Source: Acetobacter ghanensis (GTDB lineage Bacteria > Pseudomonadota > Alphaproteobacteria > Acetobacterales > Acetobacteraceae). From it: 64,000 nt of DNA. Both the position numbers and the translations under genes were made by a program. Of this stretch, positions 1 through 11,212 are shown piece after piece. Each line of letters starts with the position of its first letter. The stretch's first letter is position 1. The notes below the pieces were generated by a model that saw only the letters and a program-made list of their open reading frames with translations, was not told the DNA's origin and did not search any database. Location: positions 2,265,896 through 2,329,895 of the forward strand of contig NZ_LN609302.1 in the NCBI RefSeq assembly GCF_001499675.1, read 5' to 3'.

Positions 1-90
1 CAACTGATTGTCCCGGCTGAAAGTCCTCCTGATACAATATGGTCGTCCCCCCACGCCATGAGTCCGAAACAACACGCACAATTGGTGTAA
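1..90 (+). CDS. Possible C-terminal end of FtsL (partial)
   Basis: Frame 1 is open from the window edge to a TAA at 88-90 and reads as a plausible protein tail (QLIVPAESPPDTIWSS and onward). It would overlap the ftsI start by about 50 bases. In dcw clusters ftsL lies directly upstream of ftsI, and FtsL tails are short and poorly conserved. The identification therefore rests on position alone. If FtsL instead ends earlier in another frame (TGA at 18-20 or 30-32), this reading is wrong. Confidence 0.3.
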   Translation, partial: QLIVPAESPPDTIWSSPHAMSPKQHAQLV

Positions 91-2087
91 CGGGGGAAGA
101 CCTGCGTGCCCGCGCGCACAGGGAGCAGATGCACGTTCGGCTATTATGGGTTTCTGCCGGGTTTTGCCTGCTGTTTTCCTGTGTTGCCGTCAAACTGACC
201 ATTGCCACCGTGCTGCGCCCCATGGCGCCCGAGCAACGGCAGATTGCGCCGCAGGTCCCCAAAATTCCAAAAATCGACCCCAAGGGCAGTCTGGCTGGGG
301 ACTATGCGCTTCCACAGGTGCACCGTGCCTCCATTGTGGACCGCAATGGGCAGACACTCGCACTCTCCCTGCCGGTGGCGCAGGTTTACGCCAACCCGCA
401 GGAGCTGATCGACCCGCAGGAGGTCGCGCATAAGCTCAAATCCGTCCTGCATGATCTGGACGAGCAGGAAACCGCCCAGCGCCTCGCCCGGCACAAGCAG
501 TTTGTTTATGTTGCGCGTAACATCAGCCCGCAGCAGGAACTGGCCATTAACAACCTTGGCATCCCCGGCATTTATTTTGAGCCGGGGGAACAGCGGCACT
601 ACCCGCTTGGCCGCATGGCCGCCCAGATTATGGGTGCCGTGGATATTGACGATAACGGCATTGCCGGGGTTGAGCGTTTTTTCAACAAACGTCTGCTGGT
701 GGACCGCAAGCCCCTCCGCCTGTCGCTCGACATTCGTGTGCAGTCCGCCGTGCGGGAAGAACTGGCTGCGGCCAAGGACACCTTTCAGGCCATTGGTGCG
801 TGCGGCATTGTTATGGACGTCCGCACGGGCGAAATTATCGCCATGGTCAGCCTGCCTGACTATGACGCCAACGAGTTTTCCCACGCATCGAACGATGAGC
901 GCTTCAACCGCGCCGTTACAGGGCTGTACGAACCGGGCTCCACCTTCAAGCTACAAACCACGGCTATGGGGCTGGAGACTGGCACCATCCATATATGGGA
1001 CAGCTTTTCCTCCATTCCGCTCAAAATCGGTCGCTTTACCATCCGGGATATGAAGAACGACCATTTTGCCCCATGGTTATCCCTGCCAGAAGTCATGGCT
1101 TATTCCTCCAACCCGGCAGCGGCCCATATTGCGCTGGATGTTGGCGGAAAAAAACAGGCGGAATGGCTGCGTAACATGGGCTTTTTTGCCCCCGTCCCTG
1201 TGGAACTGCCCGAAGCCGCACGCCCGCTGGTTCCCCGCCAGTGGGGCCTTGCCACAACCATGACTGTCGGGTTTGGCCACGGTGTGGCCGAGCCGCCGCT
1301 GGCCATTGTGCGCGGCACGGCGGCTACAGTTAACGGCGGTATTCTGGTTGCCCCAACCCTGCTGGATCAGGAAAATCTGGATACGCCAGCCGCCAACACC
1401 TCCCCGGCTGACCAGTTCCAGCAAGGTGTGGAGGATGCAGCCCTGAGCCAGACATTGGCCACCCCCACCATGGGTACGGGCGCTCCCATGCCAGAAGCAC
1501 CCATCATACCCCAAGGTGTGCGCGTTCTGTCCGAAAGTAATTCGGCCCTGCTGCGCAAGCTGCTCCGGCTGGACGTAACGCAGGGCACAGGTAAAACGGC
1601 TGAATCTCCAGGGTATTTTGTTGGTGGCAAAACCGGCACGGCAGAAAAAATTGGCCCGCATGGCGGGTACCTCAAGCACGTTAACATTTCCGCCTTCACC
1701 AGTATTTTCCCCATGAACGCACCGCGCTACGCGGTGTACGTCATGCTGGACAGCCCGCAGCCCACTCCGCAAACACACGGTTGGACCACAGCCGGGTGGA
1801 ACGCGGCACCCACTGTCTCCCGCGTTATTTCTCGTATTGGTCCCATGTTGCAGATTTTCCCCGATCTGGAACATGCCAGCCAGATTGATGCCCAGCTTGC
1901 CATTCCCATGCACCCCGCTGTGCCGCGCGGGGTACGGCCATTGGGACCGGGGAACGACCCCGGAGACCCCCGCAAGCTGGAGGCCGAACACCGTGCGACC
2001 AAACAAGCCGCCAAGCGGGCGCAGGAGGCGGGCACACGCACACTGGCCATCCGCAAAAAAACCGCAGAGGAGAACATGGACGAATGA
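39..2087 (+). CDS. ftsI: Peptidoglycan transpeptidase FtsI (PBP3)
   Basis: This is the class B penicillin-binding protein that cross-links septal peptidoglycan with FtsW in the divisome. The 682-residue product has a cytoplasmic N-terminus, one membrane anchor at about residues 33-55, a PBP dimerisation domain and a transpeptidase domain. The catalytic motifs are all present: STFK with Ser301, SSN at 356-358 and KTG at 531-533. A Pro/Ala-rich insert lies at about 445-485, and the last ~45 residues form a Lys/Arg/Ala-rich tail beyond the catalytic domain. It is the first full gene of the dcw cluster and overlaps murE by four bases. Confidence 0.95.
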   Translation: MVVPPRHESETTRTIGVTGEDLRARAHREQMHVRLLWVSAGFCLLFSCVAVKLTIATVLRPMAPEQRQIAPQVPKIPKIDPKGSLAGDYALPQVHRASIVDRNGQTLALSLPVAQVYANPQELIDPQEVAHKLKSVLHDLDEQETAQRLARHKQFVYVARNISPQQELAINNLGIPGIYFEPGEQRHYPLGRMAAQIMGAVDIDDNGIAGVERFFNKRLLVDRKPLRLSLDIRVQSAVREELAAAKDTFQAIGACGIVMDVRTGEIIAMVSLPDYDANEFSHASNDERFNRAVTGLYEPGSTFKLQTTAMGLETGTIHIWDSFSSIPLKIGRFTIRDMKNDHFAPWLSLPEVMAYSSNPAAAHIALDVGGKKQAEWLRNMGFFAPVPVELPEAARPLVPRQWGLATTMTVGFGHGVAEPPLAIVRGTAATVNGGILVAPTLLDQENLDTPAANTSPADQFQQGVEDAALSQTLATPTMGTGAPMPEAPIIPQGVRVLSESNSALLRKLLRLDVTQGTGKTAESPGYFVGGKTGTAEKIGPHGGYLKHVNISAFTSIFPMNAPRYAVYVMLDSPQPTPQTHGWTTAGWNAAPTVSRVISRIGPMLQIFPDLEHASQIDAQLAIPMHPAVPRGVRPLGPGNDPGDPRKLEAEHRATKQAAKRAQEAGTRTLAIRKKTAEENMDE

Positions 2088-3556
2088 GCACACCACTCTC
2101 CACTCTGCTTCAAGCACTTAACCTGCCCGCCCATATGGGCGCAAACCCGCAAATAACAGCCATTACGGCCGATAGCAGGCAGGTCGGCCCCGGCATCATG
2201 TTTGCAGCCCTGCCCGGCACACGCTCCGATGGCCGTGCGTATATTGCAGCTGCCGTACAACAGGGAGCGGCGGCTATTCTTGCGCCGACTGGCACGGTCT
2301 GGCCGCAGGATGTGCCTGCCTGCCCGCTCATAACCTGCCCCAATCCCCGCCATGTTCTGGCCCTTGCGGCAACCGTGCTGGCGGGTGCCCAACCGGCCCA
2401 TCTGGTTGCTGTAACGGGCACAAACGGCAAAACCAGCACGGCAGACTTCATCCGTCAGATATGGGCTTTGCAGGGCCACCGGGCGGCAGGTATTGGCACG
2501 CTGGGGCTGACCGGGGCCGAGGGAACAGGGGTGACTTTCCCGCCCCTCACCACGCCAGACCCGGTTGCGCTTGCCAATGGTCTGGCCGCACTGGAACGCG
2601 CGGGGGTGCATTACGCAGCGCTTGAGGCGTCCTCCCATGGGCTGGAACAGGGGCGGCTGGATGGGCTGCACCTTCAGGCTGCCGGATTTACCAACCTGAC
2701 GCGTGACCATCTGGACTACCACGGCACCATGGATGCCTACCGGACGGCCAAGCTACGCCTGTTCGACACACTTTTACCCCAAGGGGCCATTGCCGCCGCC
2801 AATGCGGACATGGACCCCGCCACGCTGGATGCCCTGCACAGCATTGCCAACACACGCAACCTGCGCCTGCGGCTGACAGGCACCTACGGGACCACCCTGC
2901 GCCTGCTGGCCTGCCACGCGCTACCCGCTGGGCAGGAACTGCACGTAAGCTGCAACGGTCAGACAAAAACCATCCTACTCCCCCTGCCCGGTCGTTTTCA
3001 GGCTGATAATGCGCTGCTGGCGCTGGCTCTGGCCGTGCAGGATGAAGCGGCCTTGCCTGACGCACTAGAGCTTTTCCCCTCCCTGACCGGTGTGCGCGGG
3101 CGCATGGAACGGGCAGCGGTCCTGCCCAATGGGGCCAGCGCCTATGTGGACTATGCCCACACGCCCGATGCACTGGCTCGCCTACTGGCATCCCTCCGCC
3201 CCCATGCACACGGGCGGCTGGTTGTGGTGTTTGGCGCAGGCGGCGACAGAGACAAAGGCAAACGCCCCCTTATGGGGCAGGCAGCCACAAATGGTGCCGA
3301 TATTGCCATAATTACGGATGATAACCCCCGCTCGGAAAACCCGGCGCAAATACGGGCCGAAGTGCGCGCAGGCGCACCCGCCGCGCGGGAAATAGGAGAC
3401 CGCAGACAGGCCATAGAAGAGGCGCTGTCCATGCTTGGATCGGAGGATGTGCTGGTGGTGGCTGGCAAAGGCCATGAACAGGGGCAGATTATAGGCGATA
3501 CCGTTCTGCCATTTGATGATGCGGCGGTCATTCGCGCTGTAACGGGGCAGTCATGA
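2084..3556 (+). CDS. murE: UDP-MurNAc-Ala-Glu:meso-diaminopimelate ligase MurE
   Basis: This cytoplasmic Mur ligase adds meso-diaminopimelate to UDP-MurNAc-L-Ala-D-Glu using ATP. The 490-residue product has the Mur ATP loop GTNGKTS at 112-118, a central ligase domain and a C-terminal Mur domain. The DDNPR motif at 412-416 is the known signature of meso-DAP rather than lysine specificity, which fits a Gram-negative wall. The start overlaps the ftsI stop as ATGA, and the stop overlaps the murF start in the same way, so translational coupling is likely. Confidence 0.96.
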   Translation: MSTPLSTLLQALNLPAHMGANPQITAITADSRQVGPGIMFAALPGTRSDGRAYIAAAVQQGAAAILAPTGTVWPQDVPACPLITCPNPRHVLALAATVLAGAQPAHLVAVTGTNGKTSTADFIRQIWALQGHRAAGIGTLGLTGAEGTGVTFPPLTTPDPVALANGLAALERAGVHYAALEASSHGLEQGRLDGLHLQAAGFTNLTRDHLDYHGTMDAYRTAKLRLFDTLLPQGAIAAANADMDPATLDALHSIANTRNLRLRLTGTYGTTLRLLACHALPAGQELHVSCNGQTKTILLPLPGRFQADNALLALALAVQDEAALPDALELFPSLTGVRGRMERAAVLPNGASAYVDYAHTPDALARLLASLRPHAHGRLVVVFGAGGDRDKGKRPLMGQAATNGADIAIITDDNPRSENPAQIRAEVRAGAPAAREIGDRRQAIEEALSMLGSEDVLVVAGKGHEQGQIIGDTVLPFDDAAVIRAVTGQS

Positions 3557-4962
3557 GCAACTTGTGGACACGCGCTGAACTGGAAGCCGCAACTGGCGGC
3601 CGGTTCCTTGACTGCGCTGGCCAGCCTACCACGGCAACGCCAGAAGGTGCGGTCAGCGGAATCTCCATCGACACCCGCACACTTCAGCCCGGTGACCTGT
3701 TTATTGCCCTCAAGGGCGATGCGAGCGATGGCCACGCCCATGTTCAGGCAGCACTAGACAAGGGAGCCGCCGCCGCCATGGTGCACAGGGCAGCAGGGCT
3801 GGCTGACCCACGTGTTCTGGTTGTGGCAGACACCATGCAGGGCCTACAGGACCTTGCCGTGGCAGCCCGCACCCGGTTTGCGGGCAAAGTTGTGGCCGTA
3901 ACCGGCAGCGTTGGCAAAACCACCACCAAGGAAATGCTGCGCCTCTGCCTTGGCGCCAACGGCAAGACCCATGCAGCCGAGGCCTCCTACAACAACCACT
4001 GGGGCGTGCCTCTTACCCTTGCACGCCTGCCGCGTGATGCAGCGTTCTGCATTAGTGAAATTGGTATGAACCATCCGGGCGAGATTCTGCCGCTTGCCCA
4101 CATGGTACGGCCGGATGTTGCACTCATTACCACCATAGGTTCCGCCCATCTGGGCCATATGGGGAGTCTGGACGCCATTGCTGCGGAAAAAGCCTCCCTT
4201 ATCACCACACTACCAGCAGGTGGCATTGCCATTGTGCCGGATGATGCACACGGTGCGTCCTTTTTTGCCGCGGCTGCACAGCAGGCCAGCGCTAGCCTAT
4301 GGACCGCAGGCGCAAACCCCAACAGCACGGCCCATATGAGTGCTCTGCACGCAGGGGCCGATGGCACACACTTTACGGCCAGCATTGCCGGGGTGGATGT
4401 GCCCGTGCATATCCCTGCTCCGGGTGTGCATCTGGCCCGCAATGCCCTCAGCGCACTGGCCGCCTGCGCAGCCCTGAATACCAACCTGCCCAAAGCCGCT
4501 GCGGCACTGGAAGCCTTTGCCCCCGGCAAGGGGCGGGGTGCCCTCAGCCGTATTGCCGGCGGGGCCGTAACCCTACTGGACGAAAGCTACAATGCATCAT
4601 CCGCCTCCATTCGGGCGGCGTTGGATGTACTGCACCATATTCCGGCCAGCCGCCGCATTGCCGTTCTGGGCGATATGCGGGAGCTGGGCGATTTTGCCAC
4701 GGCTGAACACACGGCCCTTGCCCAACCGGCAGCCGTTTCAGCCGATCTTGTTTTTTGCTGCGGACCCCACATGAAAAGCCTTTTTGATGCCCTGCCCCAC
4801 GCCAGACAGGGCGCATGGGCAGACAATGCTGCCTCCCTTGCTCCTCTGGTCTGCGCCGCTCTGCGCACGGGGGATGCCGTTCTGGTCAAAGGAAGTCTGG
4901 GCAGCCGTATGCGTGACATTATTGCAGCCCTTGGAACCCTTGCCGCCGTGGAGCCCGCCTGA
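3553..4962 (+). CDS. murF: UDP-MurNAc-tripeptide:D-Ala-D-Ala ligase MurF
   Basis: MurF adds the D-Ala-D-Ala dipeptide to complete the UDP-MurNAc-pentapeptide. The 469-residue product carries the ATP loop GSVGKTTT from residue 118, the typical N-terminal Mur fold with IDTR (SIDTRTLQPGDLFIALKG) and a C-terminal domain containing LDESYNAS and LGDMRELG. It overlaps murE by four bases. The mraY ATG follows its TGA with no gap. Length and motifs are normal for the family. Confidence 0.96.
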   Translation: MSNLWTRAELEAATGGRFLDCAGQPTTATPEGAVSGISIDTRTLQPGDLFIALKGDASDGHAHVQAALDKGAAAAMVHRAAGLADPRVLVVADTMQGLQDLAVAARTRFAGKVVAVTGSVGKTTTKEMLRLCLGANGKTHAAEASYNNHWGVPLTLARLPRDAAFCISEIGMNHPGEILPLAHMVRPDVALITTIGSAHLGHMGSLDAIAAEKASLITTLPAGGIAIVPDDAHGASFFAAAAQQASASLWTAGANPNSTAHMSALHAGADGTHFTASIAGVDVPVHIPAPGVHLARNALSALAACAALNTNLPKAAAALEAFAPGKGRGALSRIAGGAVTLLDESYNASSASIRAALDVLHHIPASRRIAVLGDMRELGDFATAEHTALAQPAAVSADLVFCCGPHMKSLFDALPHARQGAWADNAASLAPLVCAALRTGDAVLVKGSLGSRMRDIIAALGTLAAVEPA

Positions 4963-6057
4963 ATGCTTTACCTGCTGGTCTCCCACGCCGTGCATGACGG
5001 GCACATCACACTGCTCAACCTGCTGCGTTATATTTCCTTCCGTGCGGGCTGCGCCTGCATGACCGCCCTTGGCATCAGCCTGCTGCTGGGCAGGCCGCTC
5101 ATTACCATGCTGCGGCGCATACAGCGGTATGGGCAGCCCATTCGCGCCGTAGGGCCGGAACGGCATATTATTGAAAAAGCAGGCACCCCCACCATGGGAG
5201 GGATGCTGATCCTGATCTCGCTCACAATAGCCACGCTGCTATGGGGTAATCTGGAAAACGGGTTTGTCTGGGCGGTGCTCCTGACCACACTGGGCTTTGG
5301 CGTTATTGGCTTTGCGGATGACTACCGCAAACTCGCACGCCGCAATACGGATGGGCTGTCCAAACGGGCGCGACTTGGGTCGGAATTCGCCATTTCACTC
5401 ATATGTGGTGCGTGGTTGCAGTATCTGATGCCACCCGAACTGGCCAACCATCTGGCTTTTCCCTTTGCGAAGGAACTCCTGCTGCCGCTGGGCCTGCTGT
5501 ACCCGGTATTCGCCATGATCGTCATTACCGGGTTTGGTAACGCGGTAAACTTTACGGACGGGCTGGACGGGCTGGCTATTGGCCCCGTTGTTGTGGCGGC
5601 TCTGGTTTTTGCCATTCTGTCCTACGTTGTAGGTAACCATGTTTTTGCGGACTATCTGCAGGTTCATGCCGTGCCGGGCACGGGGGAACTGGCGGTATTC
5701 TGCGCAGCCCTTGTTGGTTCCGGGCTGGGTTTCCTCTGGTTTAACGCACCACCAGCCGCCGTCTTTATGGGGGATACGGGGTCCCTCTCCCTTGGTGGGG
5801 CACTCGGCTCCCTTGCCGTTGCCATCAAGCACGAGCTTGTTCTGTGCATTGTTGGCGGGCTGTTTGTGGTAGAAACCCTTTCCGTCATCATTCAGGTTTT
5901 CTGGTACAAACGCACGGGCCGCCGCGTGTTCCTGATGGCCCCCATTCACCATCATTTTGAAAAAAAGGGCTGGGCGGAACCCAAAATTGTCATCCGGTTC
6001 TGGATTGTCTCCATTGTGTTGGGCATGTGTGGTCTGGCCACACTGAAACTGCGATGA
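4963..6057 (+). CDS. mraY: Phospho-MurNAc-pentapeptide translocase MraY
   Basis: MraY transfers phospho-MurNAc-pentapeptide to undecaprenyl phosphate, making lipid I at the inner membrane. The 364-residue product is strongly hydrophobic with about ten membrane segments. It keeps the Asp pair in FADDY (D119, D120), the NFTDGLDGL motif at 196-204 that contributes active-site aspartates, and the HHHFEKKGW loop near the C-terminus. The start immediately follows murF, and the stop overlaps the murD start (ATGA). Confidence 0.96.
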   Translation: MLYLLVSHAVHDGHITLLNLLRYISFRAGCACMTALGISLLLGRPLITMLRRIQRYGQPIRAVGPERHIIEKAGTPTMGGMLILISLTIATLLWGNLENGFVWAVLLTTLGFGVIGFADDYRKLARRNTDGLSKRARLGSEFAISLICGAWLQYLMPPELANHLAFPFAKELLLPLGLLYPVFAMIVITGFGNAVNFTDGLDGLAIGPVVVAALVFAILSYVVGNHVFADYLQVHAVPGTGELAVFCAALVGSGLGFLWFNAPPAAVFMGDTGSLSLGGALGSLAVAIKHELVLCIVGGLFVVETLSVIIQVFWYKRTGRRVFLMAPIHHHFEKKGWAEPKIVIRFWIVSIVLGMCGLATLKLR

Positions 6058-7469
6058 GCACATTTTCCCCCACATTGTTTGCCGTGAAACGTTTTGCCGT
6101 GCTGGGGCTTGGCCGTAACGGTCTGCCCGCGGTGCAGGCTCTTGCGGCCTGTGGCGCGCAGGTTCAGGCATGGGATGATGGTGAAGCCGGACGCCGTGGG
6201 CTGGCCGAAGCCCTTGCGCACATGCCGCCCGAACAGGCTGCCCGCGTTACATGCGCACCGCTGGAGACCCTCGAAGGGTTTGAGGCCCTCGTTCTTTCCC
6301 CCGGTATTCCGCACCATCTCCCACGTGTACACCCGGTTGCCGCCTTGGCCATTGCGGCTGGCGTTCCTATTCTGTCCGATGCGGAACTGCTTTACCGCGC
6401 TGTACGGGCTTCTGGCAGCAAGGCGCGGTTTGCAGGCATTACCGGCACGAACGGCAAATCCACCACAACCACTCTGCTGGCCCATATTCTGGAACAGGCT
6501 GGTCTGCCTGTTGCCGCAGGTGGCAACCTTGGCCCTGCGGCCCTTGCTTTACCCCTGCTACCGGATGACGGCGTCTATGTGCTGGAAATGTCGTCCTACA
6601 TGCTGGAGCGGCTGGATACCCTGCGTTTTGATGCGGCCTGCCTGCTTAACCTCACCCCCGACCATCTGGACCGCCACGCGGGCATGGCGGGGTATGCACG
6701 GGCCAAACAACGTGTGTTTACAGGGCAAACGGCGCAGGATGTCGCCGTTATTGGCATAGATGACACGGACTGCAGCGGTATTGCTGCACAGCTTACCAAG
6801 GGAGAGGCGTCCTGCGTCACCGTTTCCGGCGCAAACCCGGCTGCCGACTATTACGGCAAAGATGGCGCAATCTGGCACACCCAGACCAAACTTGCCGCGC
6901 TAGGGCCTACGCTCCCCGGCACCCACAATGCCCAGAACGCGGCAGCGGCTCTGGCGATGGCCCGCTTCCTAGGTGTGGCGGACAGCATTGCCGCACAGGC
7001 CATTGCCTCCTTTACCGGTCTGCCACACCGGCAGAAGCTGGTAGAAACCTGCAACGGTGTTGCCTTTATAGACGACAGCAAAGCCACCAATGCCGATGCC
7101 TCGTCCCGCGCGCTGGGCTGCTACGACCGGCTGATCTGGATTGCTGGCGGCATGGCAAAGGAAGGCGGCATAGAACCACTTGCGCCCTATTTCGGCCGTA
7201 TTGAACATGCTTTTCTGATCGGGCGGGATGCGGCGGAACTGGCGGCAACCCTCACACAGCATAACGTACCCCATACTCTGGCTGGCACACTGGAAAATGC
7301 GGTCCCGCAGGCTTACAATCTTGCGCAACAGACCCAAACACCCGTTATTCTGCTCTCTCCGGCCTGTGCCAGCTTTGACCAGTATGCCGGGTTCGAAACG
7401 CGTGGGCAGCATTTTCAGGCTCTGGCCCACGCAATTTGCGCGCAACAGATGAGCAGAACGGGGCAATAG
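6054..7469 (+). CDS. murD: UDP-MurNAc-L-Ala:D-Glu ligase MurD
   Basis: MurD adds D-glutamate to UDP-MurNAc-L-Ala. The ATG at 6054 overlaps the mraY TGA and gives a protein beginning [11 protein letters not shown] followed by the nucleotide-fold motif LGLGRNG. An in-frame ATG 27 bases upstream lies inside mraY and was not chosen. The ATP loop GTNGKSTTT starts at residue 131, and the substrate motif [11 protein letters not shown] and C-terminal [16 protein letters not shown] are present. The 471-residue length is normal. Confidence 0.95.
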   Translation: MSTFSPTLFAVKRFAVLGLGRNGLPAVQALAACGAQVQAWDDGEAGRRGLAEALAHMPPEQAARVTCAPLETLEGFEALVLSPGIPHHLPRVHPVAALAIAAGVPILSDAELLYRAVRASGSKARFAGITGTNGKSTTTTLLAHILEQAGLPVAAGGNLGPAALALPLLPDDGVYVLEMSSYMLERLDTLRFDAACLLNLTPDHLDRHAGMAGYARAKQRVFTGQTAQDVAVIGIDDTDCSGIAAQLTKGEASCVTVSGANPAADYYGKDGAIWHTQTKLAALGPTLPGTHNAQNAAAALAMARFLGVADSIAAQAIASFTGLPHRQKLVETCNGVAFIDDSKATNADASSRALGCYDRLIWIAGGMAKEGGIEPLAPYFGRIEHAFLIGRDAAELAATLTQHNVPHTLAGTLENAVPQAYNLAQQTQTPVILLSPACASFDQYAGFETRGQHFQALAHAICAQQMSRTGQ

Positions 7470-7476
7470 AACAAGC

Positions 7477-8640
7477 ATGGCCGGTTACTCCCGCACTGAT
7501 GATTCGCCCTTTGGCCGCTGGTGGCGGAATGTGGACCGGACAACGCTGATCTGTACCTTTATTCTGATCGGGTTTGGCTACATTCTTATGCTTGCGGCCA
7601 GTCCCGCTGTGGCTGTGCGCATTGGCGCATCGCGCAACATGTTCATCTTCAAGCAGGTCATGTTCCTCAGCGTGGCCGGGCTGATTGTGACCGGTGTTTC
7701 CATGCTCTCGCGCCGGGCGGTGCTGCGGCTTTCGCTCATTGGGGGGGCACTCATGCTGGGGGCCACCATGCTCACCCTTGTGCATGGGATAGAAATTAAG
7801 GGTGCACGGCGCTGGATTGCGCTGCCACTTATGTCCCTCCAGCCATCGGAATTTCTCAAGCCGTGCTTTGCCGTGGTAACCGGGTGGCTGCTGACGGAGC
7901 GCCGGGTCTCGCGCTATTTTCCGGGGATGCTCATTGCGTTCGGCCTGTATGGCCTTATTCTGCTGCTGCTTAAATCCCAGCCCGATATTGGTATGCTTAC
8001 GGTCATTACCGCCGTCTTTCTGGTCCAGTTATTTGTGGACGGGCTGAACCTGATTTTTGTTGGCTTTGGCTTTGCCTGCATGGTTGCTGCTGGCATTGCC
8101 GCGTTTTTTATCTTCCCGCATGTGCGCTCCCGCGTGGAACGGTTCATGCACCCCAATGTGGGCGACCATTACCAGATTGATACGGCCCTGCGCGCCTTTG
8201 GTAACGGCGGCCTGCTGGGCCGTGGCCCCGGTGAGGGCCGGGTCAAGGACCTGCTGCCCGACGCCCACGCGGACTTTGTGTTTGCCGTGGCGGGGGAGGA
8301 ATACGGGCTTGTCATCTGCCTGCTGATCATCTGCATTTTTGCAGCGATTGTGGTGCGCACACTGCTGCGCCTGATTCGCGAGGATGACCCGTTTGTGGTC
8401 ATTGCCACCACGGGGCTGCTGACAGGTTTTGGGTTACAGGCTTTTGTGAACATGGCTTCGACCTTGCATCTTATCCCCACCAAGGGCATGACGCTGCCAT
8501 TCATTTCCTACGGGGGGTCTTCCGCCATGTCTGTTGCACTGGCCATTGGCATGGTGCTGGCCCTTACACGGCAACAACCCGGGGGCCTGCGCCCCGGTAA
8601 CGGCTTTATCACCACTCTCAGACAATGGCGGTCAGTATGA
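7477..8640 (+). CDS. ftsW: Septal peptidoglycan glycosyltransferase FtsW
   Basis: FtsW is the SEDS-family polymerase that extends septal glycan strands from lipid II together with FtsI. The 387-residue product has about ten membrane segments. It contains family sequences such as IEIKGARRWI, LQPSEFLKP, KSQPDIGM, GRGPGEGRVKDLLPDAHADFVFAVAGEE and the C-terminal FISYGGSS. It starts seven bases after murD. Its TGA overlaps the preferred murG ATG. Confidence 0.95.
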   Translation: MAGYSRTDDSPFGRWWRNVDRTTLICTFILIGFGYILMLAASPAVAVRIGASRNMFIFKQVMFLSVAGLIVTGVSMLSRRAVLRLSLIGGALMLGATMLTLVHGIEIKGARRWIALPLMSLQPSEFLKPCFAVVTGWLLTERRVSRYFPGMLIAFGLYGLILLLLKSQPDIGMLTVITAVFLVQLFVDGLNLIFVGFGFACMVAAGIAAFFIFPHVRSRVERFMHPNVGDHYQIDTALRAFGNGGLLGRGPGEGRVKDLLPDAHADFVFAVAGEEYGLVICLLIICIFAAIVVRTLLRLIREDDPFVVIATTGLLTGFGLQAFVNMASTLHLIPTKGMTLPFISYGGSSAMSVALAIGMVLALTRQQPGGLRPGNGFITTLRQWRSV

Positions 8641-9782
8641 AGTCCCGTACTATTGTGATCGCGGCCGGAGGCACTGGCGGTCATTTTTTCCCGGCCGAAG
8701 CTCTGGCTGATGCACTGGTTGCACGTGGCCACCATATTGTACTGATGACAGATGCCCGTGCTGGCAAACGCCCTAATGGCGTGTTTGCCAGCAACCCGCA
8801 GTTTGTTCTGCGTGGTGCTGGCGTAGCCGGGCGTGGCCCCGTGCGCGCCCTGCGTGCTGGCATAACGCTGCTTGCAAGCGCGTGGAAAGCCCGTGGCATA
8901 CTGCAAGGCGTGCAGCCCGATGCCGTAGTCGGCTTTGGCGGCTATCCTTCCATCCCCCCTCTGCTGGGCGCGCGTCTGCTGGGCCGCAAACACCCGGCCC
9001 TGATCATCCATGAAGGCAACGCCGTACTGGGCAAGGCCAATGCCGTGCTCTCCCGCTTTGCCGATGTAATTGCCACCTCCTTCCCCACTGTTGCCAAGCT
9101 GCCCATGGGGGCCAGAACCGTGCTGACCGGTATGCCCGTCCGCCCAGCCATTGCCGCACTGGCTGGGGAGGAATGGTCCGCCCCACAGGACACCATCAAT
9201 CTGCTGGTCTGGGGCGGCTCTCTGGGCGCACGTATTTTTTCGCAGGTTGTGCCCGCAGCCATTGCCCGCCTGCCAGCGGCCCTGCGCACGCGCATAAGCG
9301 TAACCCAGCAGGCGCGGGCCGATGATGTGGAGAGCGTGCGCAAGGCTTACGCCGATATTGGCGTAAACGCCCGTGTGGAGCCGTTTTTGAACGATGTGCC
9401 AGACCTGCTGCGCAAGGCGCATCTGGTCATCGGGCGTGCAGGCGGCTCCTCGGTGGCGGAAATTACAACTGCTGGCCGCCCTTCCCTGCTGGTTCCCCTA
9501 CCCATTGCTGCCTCTGATGAGCAGACCGAAAACGCCCGGGCCATAACGGACGTGGGCGCAGGCTGGATGATCCGCCAGCCGGACTTTACCGCGCAGGCGC
9601 TGGCAACACGCCTGCAAGACCTTTTCACCGCTCCGGACGACCTTGCCCGTGCTGCTGCTGCCGCGGCAACACTGGCCCGCCCGGATGCCGCCCTCCGTCT
9701 GGCTGATATAGTAGAAGAATGCCTCCAACTTTCTCCTTCACCCGCCCATCCGCCCGCACTCGAGACGGAGACACGCACATGA
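8637..9782 (+). CDS. murG: UDP-GlcNAc:lipid I transferase MurG
   Basis: MurG is a peripheral inner-membrane GT-B glycosyltransferase that adds GlcNAc to lipid I to make lipid II. I prefer the ATG at 8637 ([20 protein letters not shown]) because it overlaps the ftsW stop like other junctions here; an ATG at 8625 would add four residues. The N-terminal GGTGGH glycine loop, the GFGGYPS loop and the UDP-GlcNAc-binding region ([13 protein letters not shown], then [14 protein letters not shown]) are visible. Length is about 381 residues. The stop overlaps the murC start. Confidence 0.94.
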   Translation: MKSRTIVIAAGGTGGHFFPAEALADALVARGHHIVLMTDARAGKRPNGVFASNPQFVLRGAGVAGRGPVRALRAGITLLASAWKARGILQGVQPDAVVGFGGYPSIPPLLGARLLGRKHPALIIHEGNAVLGKANAVLSRFADVIATSFPTVAKLPMGARTVLTGMPVRPAIAALAGEEWSAPQDTINLLVWGGSLGARIFSQVVPAAIARLPAALRTRISVTQQARADDVESVRKAYADIGVNARVEPFLNDVPDLLRKAHLVIGRAGGSSVAEITTAGRPSLLVPLPIAASDEQTENARAITDVGAGWMIRQPDFTAQALATRLQDLFTAPDDLARAAAAAATLARPDAALRLADIVEECLQLSPSPAHPPALETETRT

Positions 9783-11212
9783 GAGCCCTCCCCCTTTCCA
9801 TCGGAACCATCCATTTTGTCGGCATTGGCGGCATTGGCATGTCCGGCATTGCAGAGGTGCTGTGCCTGCTGGGGTATTCCGTACAGGGCTCGGACATAGC
9901 GGAAAACGCCAATGTCAAACGCCTGCGGGCTGCAGGGATTCCGGTCACGATCGGGCATGATGCGGCCAATCTGGGCAATGCGCAGGTTGTAGTTATTTCC
10001 ACCGCCGTCAAGCGCGACAACCCCGAGGTTGTCGCCGCACGCGCCAAGCTGATCCCCGTTGTGCGCCGGGCGGAAATGCTGGCCGAACTCATGCGCCTGC
10101 GCTGGTCCGTGGCCATTGGCGGCACGCATGGCAAAACCACCACCACCAGCCTTGTGGCTGCGGTGCTGGAAGCCGCAAAGCTGGACCCCACCGTAATCAA
10201 CGGCGGTATTATTGAGGCCTACGGCACCAACACCCGCATGGGTAAGGGTGACTGGATGGTGGTGGAAGCGGATGAGAGCGATGGCTCGTTCCTGCGCCTA
10301 CCCTCTGTTATTTCGGTCGTGACCAACATGGACCCCGAGCATCTGGACCACTGGGGCTCGGCCGAGGCTATGGAGGCAGCTTACGACCAGTTTGTCTCCA
10401 ACGTGCCGTTCTATGGTTTTGCGGTGCTGTGCATAGACCACCCTGCCGTGCAGCAGATGATCCCGCGCCTTTCCGACCACCGGATTGTCACCTACGGCTT
10501 CTCCCCCCAGGCGGACGTGCGGGCCGAAAAGGTGATTACCGACAAGCTGGGAGCCACGTTTGAGGTCACGCTGACAGACCGCGTGACCCGCCGCACCCGC
10601 AAGGCCGGGCCTTTCCGCCTGCCCATGCTGGGCGCACATAATGTGCAGAACTCCCTTGCCGCCATTGCCGTGGCAACCGAGATGGACATCAGTGATGATG
10701 TTATTCGCTCCGGGCTGGCCAGCTTCCGTGGGGTCAAGCGCCGCTTTACCCGCACGGGGGAAGCAGGCGGCATTACCGTTATTGATGACTACGGCCACCA
10801 CCCGGTGGAAATTGCAGCCGTGCTCAAGGCCGCGCGGCAGGCTGGTGCCAGCCGGGTTATTGCGGTCATGCAGCCCCACCGCTACTCCCGTCTGAGAACC
10901 CTGTTTGCTGATTTCTGCACCTGCATGAACGATGCGGACACGGTTATTGTCTCCGACGTGTATGCGGCTGGTGAGGAACCCCTGCCCGATGCCAGCCGCG
11001 ACCGGCTGATAGAAGGCCTGCGTGAACGCGGACACCGGTCCGTTGTGCCACTTTCCAGCCCTGACCATCTGGCGGAAATGATTAACGCCATGGCCAAGCC
11101 GGGGGACTATGTTGTGTGTCTGGGTGCAGGCACCATCACCAACTGGGCGCAGGCCCTGCCTGCCCAGCTTGCAGCACTTCAGGCTGAACAGAAGGGCGGA
11201 AGCGCAGCATGA
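9779..11212 (+). CDS. murC: UDP-MurNAc:L-alanine ligase MurC
   Basis: MurC adds the first amino acid, L-alanine, to UDP-MurNAc. The ATG at 9779 overlaps the murG stop and gives a 477-residue product whose N-terminus carries the dinucleotide-like loop [11 protein letters not shown]. The Mur ATP loop GTHGKTTT starts at residue 115. The [10 protein letters not shown] motif and C-terminal DDYGHHP and PHRYSR motifs are typical. An in-frame ATG at 9719 lies inside murG and is unlikely. It overlaps murB by four bases. Confidence 0.95.
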   Translation: MRALPLSIGTIHFVGIGGIGMSGIAEVLCLLGYSVQGSDIAENANVKRLRAAGIPVTIGHDAANLGNAQVVVISTAVKRDNPEVVAARAKLIPVVRRAEMLAELMRLRWSVAIGGTHGKTTTTSLVAAVLEAAKLDPTVINGGIIEAYGTNTRMGKGDWMVVEADESDGSFLRLPSVISVVTNMDPEHLDHWGSAEAMEAAYDQFVSNVPFYGFAVLCIDHPAVQQMIPRLSDHRIVTYGFSPQADVRAEKVITDKLGATFEVTLTDRVTRRTRKAGPFRLPMLGAHNVQNSLAAIAVATEMDISDDVIRSGLASFRGVKRRFTRTGEAGGITVIDDYGHHPVEIAAVLKAARQAGASRVIAVMQPHRYSRLRTLFADFCTCMNDADTVIVSDVYAAGEEPLPDASRDRLIEGLRERGHRSVVPLSSPDHLAEMINAMAKPGDYVVCLGAGTITNWAQALPAQLAALQAEQKGGSAA